Positions 1-8,500 of a stretch of DNA of 64,000 nt are shown here, piece after piece. Made by a program: the position numbers and the translations under genes. Position 1 is the first letter of the stretch, and each line of letters starts with the position of its first letter. Below the pieces are notes generated by a model. That model searched no databases. It was not told where the DNA came from and saw nothing but the letters and a program-made list of their open reading frames with translations. The stretch lies in the NCBI GenBank assembly GCA_013327885.1, contig JABUMY010000013.1, forward strand, positions 124,001 through 188,000, written 5' to 3'. This DNA comes from Flavisolibacter longurius (GTDB lineage: Bacteria > Bacteroidota > Bacteroidia > Chitinophagales > Chitinophagaceae).

Positions 1-359
1 ATGCCTTTGATGTGCTGAAGCAATGGGGCAAGGAAGAAGGCCGCCGTTACGACGTGGTGATGCTGGACCCGCCGGCGTTTACCAAAAGCCGGGCAAACAT
101 TCAAAAAGCCATTACCGGTTACAAAGAGATCAACCTGCGGGGGATGAAACTGGTGAAGCCGGGCGGTTTCCTTGTTACGTCAAGTTGTACCAACTTGGTG
201 CAACCCGACCTGTTTTTGCAGATCATTGACATGGCGGCAAAAGATGGCCGTCGTAAGCTGCGGCAGGTAACCTTCCAAGCCCAGTCCTCCGATCACCCGA
301 TTATCTGGAACATGGAGAATACAAATTATTTGAAGTTTTTGATTGTGCAGGTGGTCTAA
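1..359 (+). CDS. Class I SAM-dependent rRNA methyltransferase, RlmI-like (3' part)
   Basis: The gene runs in from the left edge. The reading frame is open from base 3 to the TAA at 357-359, so only about the last 118 residues are here. The DPPAF motif in DVVMLDPPAFTKS is the substrate/catalytic motif of the RlmI/RlmK-type methyltransferase fold. It is followed by the usual GYKEIN helix, LKPGG-like strand (VKPGGFLVTSSC) and a HPIIW segment near the end. RlmI methylates a cytosine of 23S rRNA in E. coli; which base this homologue modifies cannot be told from a fragment. The N-terminal PUA domain and SAM-binding loop would lie outside the window. A TCTGAACCGGGAT repeat begins at the base after the stop codon. 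Confidence 0.85.
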   Translation, partial: AFDVLKQWGKEEGRRYDVVMLDPPAFTKSRANIQKAITGYKEINLRGMKLVKPGGFLVTSSCTNLVQPDLFLQIIDMAAKDGRRKLRQVTFQAQSSDHPIIWNMENTNYLKFLIVQVV

Positions 360-491
360 TCTGAACCGGGATGTTGGTGGTTTAATGGGATCTTATAAGA
401 TAAAAGAGTCGTCTTTTTTGGAACGACTCTTTTTGTATAGAAATAAATTAATCCTGTAAATCTTGAACATCCACCAAAATCCCGGTTCAGA
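360..491. repeat. TCTGAACCGGGAT inverted-repeat element, complete copy
   Basis: The arms at 360-380 and 471-491 are inverted copies matching at 20 of 21 positions (TCTGAACCGGGAT at the outer end). The 90-base interior also has weaker mirrored words (GGATCTTATAAGAT against AATCCTGTAAATCTT) and carries the terminator hairpin at 402-433. The element fills the whole gap between two convergent genes. It starts right after the TAA of the left gene and ends one base before the stop codon of the right gene. A half copy lies at 44483-44509, also directly after a stop codon. Confidence 0.85.
402..433. terminator. Bidirectional intrinsic terminator
   Basis: A perfect 11-bp stem AAAAGAGTCGT / ACGACTCTTTT with a 10-base loop, A-rich on one side and T-rich on the other. 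It can end transcription from both convergent neighbours. Confidence 0.8.
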
Positions 492-492
492 C

Positions 493-834
493 TTATTTCG
501 CTACCTGGAATTTCCCCGATTCCACCATGCGGCCGCTCTTGTCGCGGAGCTGGTAAATGTAGATGCCCCGGCTGAACTCAGATAAGTTTACGTTCATACG
601 TTCGGGCATGTTGGCCTGCTCGTACATTTTACGACCCAGGATAGCATTGAAAATCTGGATCGAATAACCTTTTTCGTAGTCTTTCTGAAAGTCGAAATTA
701 ATAACCGATGTAGCGGGGTTAGGGTAAAAACGGACAATAGACGACTGTGCACCCGTTATTGGAAGCGGCCTTGTTTGGGCCTCGGAAACGGATGAAAAAA
801 GTGCTATAAATACTATAAGTAAAAGTCTCTTCAA
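493..834 (-). CDS. Mini T9SS type A sorting-domain protein
   Basis: 113 residues. A signal peptide (MKRLLLIVFIALFSSVSEAQ) is followed almost at once by the type A C-terminal sorting domain seen at the end of T9SS cargo: FYPNPATSVINF, then a β-rich stretch, then GIYIYQLRDKSG and a terminal GKFQVAK. After signal cleavage little is left except this sorting domain (about 80 residues), so there is no recognisable cargo module. It could be a cell-surface or secreted small protein delivered by T9SS, or the remnant of a larger cargo gene; no upstream in-frame remnant is evident. Confidence is high for the domain and low for any function. Confidence 0.8.
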   Translation of the reverse strand: MKRLLLIVFIALFSSVSEAQTRPLPITGAQSSIVRFYPNPATSVINFDFQKDYEKGYSIQIFNAILGRKMYEQANMPERMNVNLSEFSRGIYIYQLRDKSGRMVESGKFQVAK

Positions 835-926
835 ATATTTTTCAGTTTATATGTAACCGGGTACAATAATACTCCAATTCCTGAAAAGTGCAAAGCACTT
901 GCCGAAAATTGACAATAAAATGCAAA

Positions 927-1421
927 CTACGTCGTTAGGCCCGCCAGCTTTTCCCGGATCGCAGCAAAATCGGGCTGCTCGCCGGCATTTTCCAACACCT
1001 CGGCATACTGCACAATCCCGTCCTTGTCAATGATGAATGCCGACCGCTTTGATACGCCCCGCATGTCAAATCCCCATTGTTCGTAAAGGGAGCCATAGGC
1101 CCGGGAAACGTCTTTGTTGAAATCACTGAGGAGAGTGAAGTTCAGGTTTTGTTCTTCTTTGAACTTTTTCAGCGAGTGCAGGGAATCGACCGAAATGCCA
1201 AATGGGACGGCGTTCAGTGATTCGTATATCTTATAATTATCCCGCACGGAGCAAAGTTCTGCCGTGCAAACAGACGTAAACGCAAGCGGAAAAAACAGGA
1301 GCAGAACATTCTTTCCTTTTTGGTCCGACAGGCGAACAGGTTGTTTTTCGGTGTCGTACAAAGTAAAGTCCGGCGCGGCTTGTCCAATTGCCAGGGGCAT
1401 GTTTGTAATTTCAGTTGTCAT
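927..1421 (-). CDS. Peroxiredoxin, AhpE/BCP-like
   Basis: 164 residues from the start MTTEITNMPLAIGQ; a longer frame (to 1511) adds an N-terminus not typical of the family, and MHF at 1430 is an alternative start. The thioredoxin-fold peroxiredoxin signature is clear: APDFTLYD near the start, then FPLAFTSVCTAELC, where the Cys after PLAFTSV is the expected peroxidatic cysteine and a second Cys follows four residues later. SKRSAFIIDKDGIVQY is the usual later strand pair. It would reduce hydrogen peroxide or organic peroxides in the cytoplasm. It lies just downstream of oxyR on the same strand, about 90 bases away, so co-expression with the peroxide regulon is likely. Confidence 0.9.
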   Translation of the reverse strand: MTTEITNMPLAIGQAAPDFTLYDTEKQPVRLSDQKGKNVLLLFFPLAFTSVCTAELCSVRDNYKIYESLNAVPFGISVDSLHSLKKFKEEQNLNFTLLSDFNKDVSRAYGSLYEQWGFDMRGVSKRSAFIIDKDGIVQYAEVLENAGEQPDFAAIREKLAGLTT

Positions 1422-1514
1422 GAAATGCATTTTCTGTTTTGTGTCGAAATTGGTTAGAGGCGTTTGCCCAATTAACCAGCGACAAGGGGTTTTGTTCAAA
1501 AACAGTTCCACTGC

Positions 1515-2453
1515 TCAGGCAATGGAAATGATGTCTGTTTCGGCCTTGGCATTGACATAAGGCTTTACGGATTTTAGGATCTCTTTTTCCAGCAAATTAA
1601 CCAGTCCTTTTTTTACAAAATGCCGGTACGTTACCAGGCTGATCTCCCGTACCGGCACCGGCGGTTTAAAATGACGCAGCCCGCTGGTTTTATCCCGGCT
1701 GAACTGCAGCGTGGCGAGGTTGGGAACAATGGTAATGCCGCCGTTTATCTCGGTGATCCGCAACAGGCTTTCAATGGAGCCGGTCTCGTAATCGAGGTGG
1801 TGAACAAGGGCCTGCTGCTTTTGGATCTCGCAAAGGTTCAGCACTTGAGAGCGAAGGCAATGTCCTTCCTCGAGCAGCCATAGTTTGTTGATATCAATGT
1901 CTTCTGCCAGGATGTATTTTTTCTTCAGGCTTTTGTTCTCGGCGGAGACATACACTTTGAATTCTTCGTAAAAAAGGTGCTTTTCCAAAAAACCTTTTTC
2001 GGTAAGCGGCGTTGCCATTATGCCCACATCCAGTTTGTCGGTGGCCAATAAATGCAACAGGTGTTCGGTGGTTTGTTCAATGATCTTCAGTTGGATGGTG
2101 GGGTATTTCTTGAGGAAATCCGTCAGGAAGAGGGGCAGCAGATAAGGCGCCAGGGTAGGGATGATGCCAATCTTCAGGTTGCCTTGCAAGCCTGTTTTGG
2201 CCGCTTTTGACAGCTGCTTCAACAAGGTAGTTTCCCGCAGTACCACGCGGGCCTGGTCCAGGATGCTTTTGCCCACCTCGGTAGGTACCACCGGCTGCTT
2301 ACTGCGGTCAAAGATCATCGCGTCCAGTTCCTGCTCCAGCTTTTTAATCATGGCACTCAGGGTGGCCTGGGTAACAAAGCAGTGATCGGCTGCTTTTTCA
2401 AAATGCCGGTGCGTATCAACCGCCACAATGTATTCGAGTTGCTGCAGGTTCAT
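1515..2453 (-). CDS. oxyR: LysR-type peroxide sensor OxyR
   Basis: 312 residues. The N-terminal winged helix (MNLQQLEYIVAVDTHRHFEKAAD, then TQATLSAMIKKLE) is followed by a LysR effector domain. The pair of redox cysteines is present at the same numbers as in E. coli OxyR: C199 in EEGHCLRSQ and C208 in NLCEIQ, so disulfide switching by peroxide is expected. The catalase gene is divergent, sharing a 164-base intergenic region, and an AhpE-like peroxiredoxin lies downstream. Together these make a compact peroxide-response locus. An ATAG-type half-site palindrome close to its own start suggests autoregulation. Confidence 0.95.
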   Translation of the reverse strand: MNLQQLEYIVAVDTHRHFEKAADHCFVTQATLSAMIKKLEQELDAMIFDRSKQPVVPTEVGKSILDQARVVLRETTLLKQLSKAAKTGLQGNLKIGIIPTLAPYLLPLFLTDFLKKYPTIQLKIIEQTTEHLLHLLATDKLDVGIMATPLTEKGFLEKHLFYEEFKVYVSAENKSLKKKYILAEDIDINKLWLLEEGHCLRSQVLNLCEIQKQQALVHHLDYETGSIESLLRITEINGGITIVPNLATLQFSRDKTSGLRHFKPPVPVREISLVTYRHFVKKGLVNLLEKEILKSVKPYVNAKAETDIISIA

Positions 2454-2456
2454 CTC

Positions 2457-2510
2457 ATAGATAATATCGATAAATGTATAGAAATATTTGTTTTAATCTA
2501 TGAATTGAAT
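2457..2510. promoter_or_regulatory. Candidate OxyR operator in the oxyR-katA gap
   Basis: ATAGATAATATCGAT at 2457-2471 fits the E. coli OxyR half-site pair ATAGnTnnnAnCTAT with one mismatch. A second inverted pair, CTAT-N7-ATAG, follows at about 2500-2514. The first lies only three bases from the oxyR start codon, as expected for self-repression. The spacing between the two blocks is not the textbook tetramer spacing, so this is tentative. Confidence 0.35.
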
Positions 2511-2617
2511 AGTTGACTTTTGTCAGTATCCGGCCAGGGGAATTGTGTTAGTTTTTGGCGGACACGATCCTTTTATTGTACAAAATTTGATGCAAGAACT
2601 ATTTAAAGATTAAACGT

Positions 2618-4231
2618 ATGATCAACGAACAAAAAAACGGCAATGGCCAGAATGGAAATGGCCACACCGGGGAGCCAACCTTCCTTACCACAAGACAAGG
2701 TCATCCTGTTACGGACAATCAAAACCTGCGTACGGTTGGTAACCGTGGACCCGCTACGCTGGAGAATTACCAGTTTCTTGAAAAAATGTCACACTTCGAC
2801 CGCGAACGGGTTCCGGAAAGAGTGGTGCATGCAAGAGGTGCTGGTGCCCACGGGGTATTTGAAGCCTATGGAACGGTGGGTGACGAGCCCATTTCAAAAT
2901 ATACAAGAGCCAAACTTTTCCAGGAGAAAGGAAAACAAACACCGGTGTTTGTGCGCTTTTCTACTGTAGGACACGGTGGTCACTCACCGGAAACCCTTCG
3001 TGACCCCCGCGGCTTTGCCGTGAAGTTTTACACTGAAGACGGCAACTGGGACCTGGTGGGTAACAACCTGAAAATATTTTTTATTCGCGATGCTATCAAG
3101 TTTCCCGACCTGATCCACTCGCAAAAGCCTGATCCGGTCACCAACATCCAAAGCGGCGAACGCATTTTTGATTTTATTGCCAATACGCCGGAATCTACCC
3201 ACATGGCCACCTTCCTGTTTTCCCCCTGGGGTATCCCCGCCAACTACCGGCAAATGCAGGGTTCGGGTGTAAACACCTACAAATGGGTGAACAAGGATGG
3301 CCAGGCTGTACTGGTAAAATACCATTGGGAGCCACTGCAGGGCATTCGCAACCTTACGCAGGCGCAGGCAGCTGAGATCCAGGGAAAGAACTTCAACCAC
3401 GCTACGCAGGACCTGTACGAAGCCATTGAAAGGGGCGACTACCCGCAATGGGAATTGTTTGTACAGATACTGGAAGACAACGACCATCCGGAACTGGATT
3501 TTGACCCGCTTGACGATACGAAGATTTGGCCGAAAGACCAGATTCCGTGGCGCCCTGTGGGTAAAATGACCCTCAACCGCAACCCGGTGAATTATTTTGC
3601 CGAAGTAGAACTGGCCGCTTTTGGTACCGGTGTGCTGGTAGATGGATTGGATTTTTCTGATGACAAAATGCTGCAGGGCCGTACGTTCTCGTATTCCGAT
3701 ACGCAGCGTTACCGCATTGGCACCAATTACCTGCAACTGCCCATCAACGCACCGCGTAACAAAGTAGCCACCAACCAACGTGACGGCCAGATGGCTTATC
3801 GCCAGGACCTGGTGGAAGGCGTGAACCCGCATGTGAACTACGAGCCTTCGAGCCTGGGCGGATTGAAAGAAGCACCCAAAGCCGGCAAAGATTACGAGCC
3901 GCTTTACAATGCACGCCTGGTGCGCCAGAAGATTGATCGCACCAATGACTTCAAGCAAGCCGGCGAAACCTACCGCAATTTTGAAGACTGGGAGCGGGAA
4001 GACCTGATCAACAACTTGGTGAACACACTGGCCAACGCAGCATCGGTTATTCAGCAGAAGATGATCGAGAATTTTACAAAGGCTGATGAAGATTACGGCC
4101 GCCGTGTGGCGGAAGGCTTAAAGAATAAAGCGAAGAATGTTGGCGAAGTAGGTGCTCCTTCCGGCGCTACCAAAACCGAAGAAGGCGTACAACAGGCCGA
4201 GCAGGTTTCAAAAGAAGCAAAACCGTATTAA
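2618..4231 (+). CDS. katA: Monofunctional heme catalase
   Basis: 537 residues, within the range of small-subunit heme catalases with a longer C-terminal tail. Distal histidine H71 lies in [12 protein letters not shown], the distal asparagine in the [13 protein letters not shown] block (N149/N150), and the proximal heme ligand Y359 in [14 protein letters not shown]. The N-terminal 15 residues are Asn/Gly-rich ([12 protein letters not shown]), a low-complexity leader before the conserved [13 protein letters not shown]. It breaks hydrogen peroxide down to water and oxygen, probably in the cytoplasm since no signal peptide is seen. It is divergent from oxyR, which likely activates it under peroxide stress. 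Confidence 0.97.
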   Translation: MINEQKNGNGQNGNGHTGEPTFLTTRQGHPVTDNQNLRTVGNRGPATLENYQFLEKMSHFDRERVPERVVHARGAGAHGVFEAYGTVGDEPISKYTRAKLFQEKGKQTPVFVRFSTVGHGGHSPETLRDPRGFAVKFYTEDGNWDLVGNNLKIFFIRDAIKFPDLIHSQKPDPVTNIQSGERIFDFIANTPESTHMATFLFSPWGIPANYRQMQGSGVNTYKWVNKDGQAVLVKYHWEPLQGIRNLTQAQAAEIQGKNFNHATQDLYEAIERGDYPQWELFVQILEDNDHPELDFDPLDDTKIWPKDQIPWRPVGKMTLNRNPVNYFAEVELAAFGTGVLVDGLDFSDDKMLQGRTFSYSDTQRYRIGTNYLQLPINAPRNKVATNQRDGQMAYRQDLVEGVNPHVNYEPSSLGGLKEAPKAGKDYEPLYNARLVRQKIDRTNDFKQAGETYRNFEDWEREDLINNLVNTLANAASVIQQKMIENFTKADEDYGRRVAEGLKNKAKNVGEVGAPSGATKTEEGVQQAEQVSKEAKPY

Positions 4232-4234
4232 CGG

Positions 4235-4363
4235 AGATGACAGTTTGTGGATGACAGGTGGCAGGTGAAAAAAAAGTTTGGTTATAGATTGGATAAAGTA
4301 AACGCACGAATTTCACTGCACGAATAGCTTTCTTCTGTCATCTGTCATTCCTTGCCTGTCATC
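4235..4363. repeat. Inverted short-word repeat (GATGACAG words)
   Basis: 4235-4267 carries GATGACAG twice plus GGTGGCAGGTG. 4334-4363 carries the reverse complement words (CTGTCATCTGTCATTCC, TTGCCTGTCATC). Between them at 4303-4327 is another word pair, CGCACGAATTTCACTGCACGAA. The right arm overlaps the stop codon of the porP gene, and the left arm starts four bases after the katA stop. It probably folds as a long imperfect hairpin between the convergent genes. Confidence 0.65.
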
Positions 4364-5444
4364 AAAACTTTGGGCAAACCACCGCGTTCAGTGTTGAGTT
4401 GTCACGGTCGGTGAAGCCCGCATAAGACACACTCAGTTCAAAACCTCCTCTTCCATAAGAGGAGGTTTTTAGTTGGGAGATATTGACATCATAACTGACC
4501 GCAAACGAAAACGGTTTGTAGTCAACTTTCACTACGGGAATAATAGCATCGTTCAGCCGGAAATAAGCACCGCCGTGCAAGGTGTAGCGAGCCTCATCTA
4601 CATAATCGTCCAACTTTACACCGTATAATGCGCCGGTAATGGTTTCGCGGTAAACTCCCTGGAAAGACTGGTTAGCCTGCACCGTTATATAACTCCATTC
4701 GGTAACGCCAAACCGGATGCCTGCAGAAATATCTGTTTTGGGTGCCATCTCAATGCGGGGATCCCTGTAAAAAGAATTTTTTGGCTTGTTGAAATGATGC
4801 AGGGCCACGCCAACGTAAAAATTGTCTTCGGGGTCGTCATTCAATTGTGCATTATAGCTAAGCCCAACGGAGGCATCCCAGTAACTGAATTGCGGTTGCA
4901 AAAAAGCTTCCCCGTCACCGGTGCCATTGTACATGCTGTTGGTGATCATCTTGTTCCTGTCGAAACGCTTTTGCACCATGCCGCCCATCACACCCAGCGA
5001 AATGTATTTTGTTTTTTCATCGCTCAGTGATTTGTGGTAATTCAGTGCCGGCAATACATGGGTAGATACCCAGGAGATCTCACCCGCCCTGTCCTGCACA
5101 AACTGCAAACCCGCCGTAACAAAATCATTACCCCTGCCGATAGGCATTTTGTATTCGCCATTGATGGAGGCTGTTTTGTAGGCGGTGGTTACGCTGTTCC
5201 ATTGGTCGCGGTACACGGCCTGCAGGCGAATGTCGCCGGCAAAAATGCCAGCAAGCGACGGGTTGCGCAACAGGGGCGCTTCAAAGAACTGTGAGAAATG
5301 AATGTCCTGGGAGAGAGCCGCAGTAGGCAGTAGGCAGTAGGCGGTAAGCAGTAGGGCAAGGCTTCGAAACCCTTGCCTGCGCAATGCCTTGCAACCGCTA
5401 ACGTTGGTTCCTGCATCTTGTTTGCTTTGTATCGCTTTTCTCAT
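4362..5444 (-). CDS. T9SS membrane protein, PorP/SprF family
   Basis: About 360 residues starting at MRKAIQSKQ; an ATG eight codons upstream (5468) lies inside a hairpin and is less likely. After a long N-terminal leader with hydrophobic LALLLTAYCLLPTAALSQ, the mature part begins QDIHFSQFFEAPLLRNPSLAG, the hallmark of PorP/SprF proteins, and continues as an outer-membrane β-barrel ending in SVSYAGFTDRD. These proteins sit in the outer membrane and serve type B sorting-domain cargo, typically encoded next door as SprF is with SprB. Here the large PKD cargo lies directly upstream on the same strand. The core of the signal peptide is encoded by a short tandem DNA word (see findings). Confidence 0.93.
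   Translation of the reverse strand: MRKAIQSKQDAGTNVSGCKALRRQGFRSLALLLTAYCLLPTAALSQDIHFSQFFEAPLLRNPSLAGIFAGDIRLQAVYRDQWNSVTTAYKTASINGEYKMPIGRGNDFVTAGLQFVQDRAGEISWVSTHVLPALNYHKSLSDEKTKYISLGVMGGMVQKRFDRNKMITNSMYNGTGDGEAFLQPQFSYWDASVGLSYNAQLNDDPEDNFYVGVALHHFNKPKNSFYRDPRIEMAPKTDISAGIRFGVTEWSYITVQANQSFQGVYRETITGALYGVKLDDYVDEARYTLHGGAYFRLNDAIIPVVKVDYKPFSFAVSYDVNISQLKTSSYGRGGFELSVSYAGFTDRDNSTLNAVVCPKF
5321..5356. repeat. GCAGTAGGCAGTAGGC word repeat inside porP signal peptide
   Basis: Four near-tandem copies of a 7-base word (GCAGTAG/GTAGGCA) encode the LLTAYCLLPTAA part of the PorP signal peptide on the minus strand. The reverse-complement words recur in the upstream gap at 5508-5540 (CTACTGCC..GTACTGCTTACTGCCTAC), so the two tracts are inverted relative to each other. 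Confidence 0.8.
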
Positions 5445-5457
5445 TAAAATATGTTTG

Positions 5458-5484
5458 TTGTAAAACACACCTGGTGTTTTACAA
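5458..5484 (-). promoter_or_regulatory. Hairpin between PKD cargo gene and porP
   Basis: A perfect 11-bp stem, TTGTAAAACAC / GTGTTTTACAA with a 5-base loop, sits about 14 bases before the preferred porP start. No T-run follows on the minus strand, so it is not a standard terminator. It may stabilise, process or partly attenuate the cargo-porP transcript. Confidence 0.5.
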
Positions 5485-5507
5485 ATTGGTTTTATTGTCA
5501 GGGTCTT

Positions 5508-5540
5508 CTACTGCCAGCTGCGTACTGCTTACTGCCTACT
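5508..5540. repeat. CTACTGCC word repeat, 3' of PKD cargo gene
   Basis: Degenerate repeats of CTACTGCC/TACTGCTTACTGCC, 12 bases downstream (minus strand) of the cargo stop codon. It is the inverted partner of the tract inside the porP signal peptide. Confidence 0.7.
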
Positions 5541-5551
5541 TTTCTCATTGC

Positions 5552-8500
5552 CTAACGTATCAGCGCAATATTGCCTTCAAACTTCACCACCTGGTTGTTC
5601 TCACAAAAGATCTCCACCTGGTAAACGTAAACATCGGGAGAAGCGTTGGTTCCTTTTACGGTGCCGTCCCAACCCATCGACATATCATTCACGTTAAAGT
5701 TCACCCGCTCAAAAACAACCTGTCCCCAGCGGTTAAATATGCGCAGCGTTTTTACACGGCTCAGGCCTTTGCCTCGCACATAAAAAATATCATTGCTGCC
5801 ATCGCCATTGGGCGAAAACGTATTTGGCATAAACACGTTGTCGTTGCCGCAAACAACAATCACCTGCACTTCCGCTGCATTGCGGCAACCGTTATGGTCC
5901 GAAAATTCAACCTTGTATTTTGTATCGGAACGTGGTTTGGCATAAGGTTGCGGACAAGTGGTGCAACTCAATCCTTCCGGCATGCTCCACTGGTATTTGA
6001 TTACACTGTCGGAGTACAGGGCCGGTAACAGCACCGGCGTACCCGCCATGGTGGTGATTGTGGTTGGCAGGGTAATGCTTGGGTTAGGATTGACCACGAT
6101 GGTCTGGCTGGCGGTATCGGTACAGCCGCTTTCATTGCTGACCACCGATTGCACCAGCAGTCGCCCGGGTTCATTATAAACCTGCCGCGGTGGCATTTGA
6201 ACAAAAGCATCTTTTCCGTTGGGGAAACGCCAGGCCCACTGCATGGCAGATGTGTCGACATTCTGCAGGATGCCCATGTGTAAAATGCTTTCTCCTGCAC
6301 AGATCACTGTGTCGCCGGCAATACGGATATCGGGAGATTGGGCGATCCTAACGGGGTAGGCTAACCGGAATGTATCGGTACAATTGTTTTGCGTTCGCAC
6401 CGCCAGCGAAACCGCGTAGGTACCGGGTCTTGTATACAGGTGCGAGGGAGAAATTTCGGAAGACGTTCCGCCATCGCCAAAATTCCAGGTGTAGGATGTG
6501 ATAGGATTGTTGAACGTGGTGGAGTCGATAAAGTTCACTACACCCCTGTCGCAAAACAGGTCTTCGTCGAGACCAAACTTGGCCGTTGCGCCTTTGATGC
6601 GAATGGTATCGCTACCGGTTATAGGCACTACGCAGCCACTGCTGTCCCGCACAATTAGCTTCGGAATAAAGTTGCCAAAGAAATTATAGGTGTGCTGCCG
6701 GGTGGAATCACCGCCGTCAATGATCGTTCCATCGCCAAGATCCCAGATCATATTCATCTTTACCTGTTGCGATGCGGAAAGATTTACGGTCAGCGGTTTG
6801 CACCCGTCCAGTGGCAAATAATTCAGGCGGGTAGAAGAAAGATCATACAGGGTGATCTTTTTAACGGCCGTATCGCTGCAGCCGCCAGGGCCGGTCACAA
6901 CAAGCTTTGTCTCATATACACCCGGGGAATTGTAAAACTGGATGGGGTTAAGCAGGCGGGTGGTACCACCATTCAAATCCCAGTAATGAGATGTAAAGTG
7001 CGTGGATGTATTGGTGTACTGCACCGGGAAGGGAATACAGGCACTGGCCGAATCAGTAACCGTAAACGAGGCCACCGGGCTGTTGATGGTAACGTAGTCG
7101 GGTCGGGTAACAGAGTCGGTACAGCCATTGGCATCGGTTACGGTCAGCGTAACAGCATAAAGACCATCGGCATTATAGGCAAAGGAGGGATTTTGCTCGG
7201 TTGATGTTTGCCCGTTGCCAAACTGCCAGGAGCTGGTATAAGTCGTTGCGGCCGTGGATGTATTGGTAAAAACAATGGGGGCACCCGGGCAACTGGCTAG
7301 TTCCGAAGCGCTGAACCAAGCTTTGACGTCAAAAATGTTTACCAACTGCGGCATGCGCAGGGAGTCGGCGCAGCCCAATGCATCGGTTACTTTTAGCGAA
7401 ACGTCATACGTGCCGGGTTGCTCGTACTTATGGCGAACGGTTCCAGACGCGGCCTCGCTCAGCGTTGTGCCGTCGCCAAGATTCCATTCCCAAAGCTGGA
7501 TCCTGTTGGTGCCATCGGTTCGGGAGGCATCGGTAAAGCTGGCTTCCAGGCCTTTGCACCCGCTGACATTACCAGCCCGCAGAGCAGCGGTTGGCCCGTT
7601 GATGCGCAGGTAATTTCGTTTGACCGCAGAATCCAGGCAGCCATTTTGGTCACGAACGATCAGGATAACCGTATAAAGACCTGCCTGCGGATAACTGACG
7701 GAAACCGACTTGCCCGATTGCTGGGGTAAGCCACCGCCAATATCCCAGGTATAACTGGTGATGTTGGCTTCATTGGTACTGTCAGCCGTCAGTTGAAGGG
7801 TGGCGCCTTTGCACACTTCTGTCAGCGAAGCTGAAAAATCCGGCACGCCGCCGCCCACCCGTATTTGTTGTTGCGTGGTGTTGGAACAAGTATCGTTAGT
7901 AACGGTAAGTTGTACCGTATAAGTGCCCGTTTGACTATAACGGTGTGTTGGGTGCTGCTGGTCAGAAGTGGTGCCATCGCCAAAATCCCACTGCCAGGTG
8001 GTGGCGCCAACCGACCGGTCGCGGAACTGGCGAAAGAGCTTGTCTTCGCAATCTATTTCAACATCAAAAAGGGCTATCGGTGGTTTTACTTTTACCAGAT
8101 CGGTAAGGGTGATCGTATCGCGACAACCATAATTGTCAACAACCAGCCGCACCGAAAACGTACCGGTATCGCTGTACTGGTGCACCGGGTTTTCTTCACC
8201 CGAAGAGGCGCCGTCGCCAAAATCCCAGATCCACCCTGTGCCTTCCACCGATGTATTGGTAAAGGACACGCTTTCAAAGGCACAAATGGTAGTAGGCAGC
8301 GCCGTAAAGTTTGCCTGTGGTTTTTTACCTGCACTCACCAAATCACGCATAACAAGGGTTTCGGTACAGCCACTCACGGTAGTGATAGTAAGACTAACCG
8401 TATAACGGCCTTGTTGCGTGTAGGTATACGTTGGCTGGGCATCTGTAGACGTAACGCCGTTGCCCAGGTCCCACAAATAACTGGCTACGGGATCATTGGT

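Noticed and set aside
360-491. Insertion sequence with terminal inverted repeats
   Set aside because: 132 bases, no transposase and no target duplication visible; called a repeat element instead.
2984-3958. 324-residue open frame on the minus strand within katA
   Set aside because: It lies wholly opposite a well-supported catalase and shows no family signature; it is an antisense shadow.
5321-5356. Possible CRISPR-like array of GCAGTAG words
   Set aside because: The words are tandem without spacers, and no cas gene is near.
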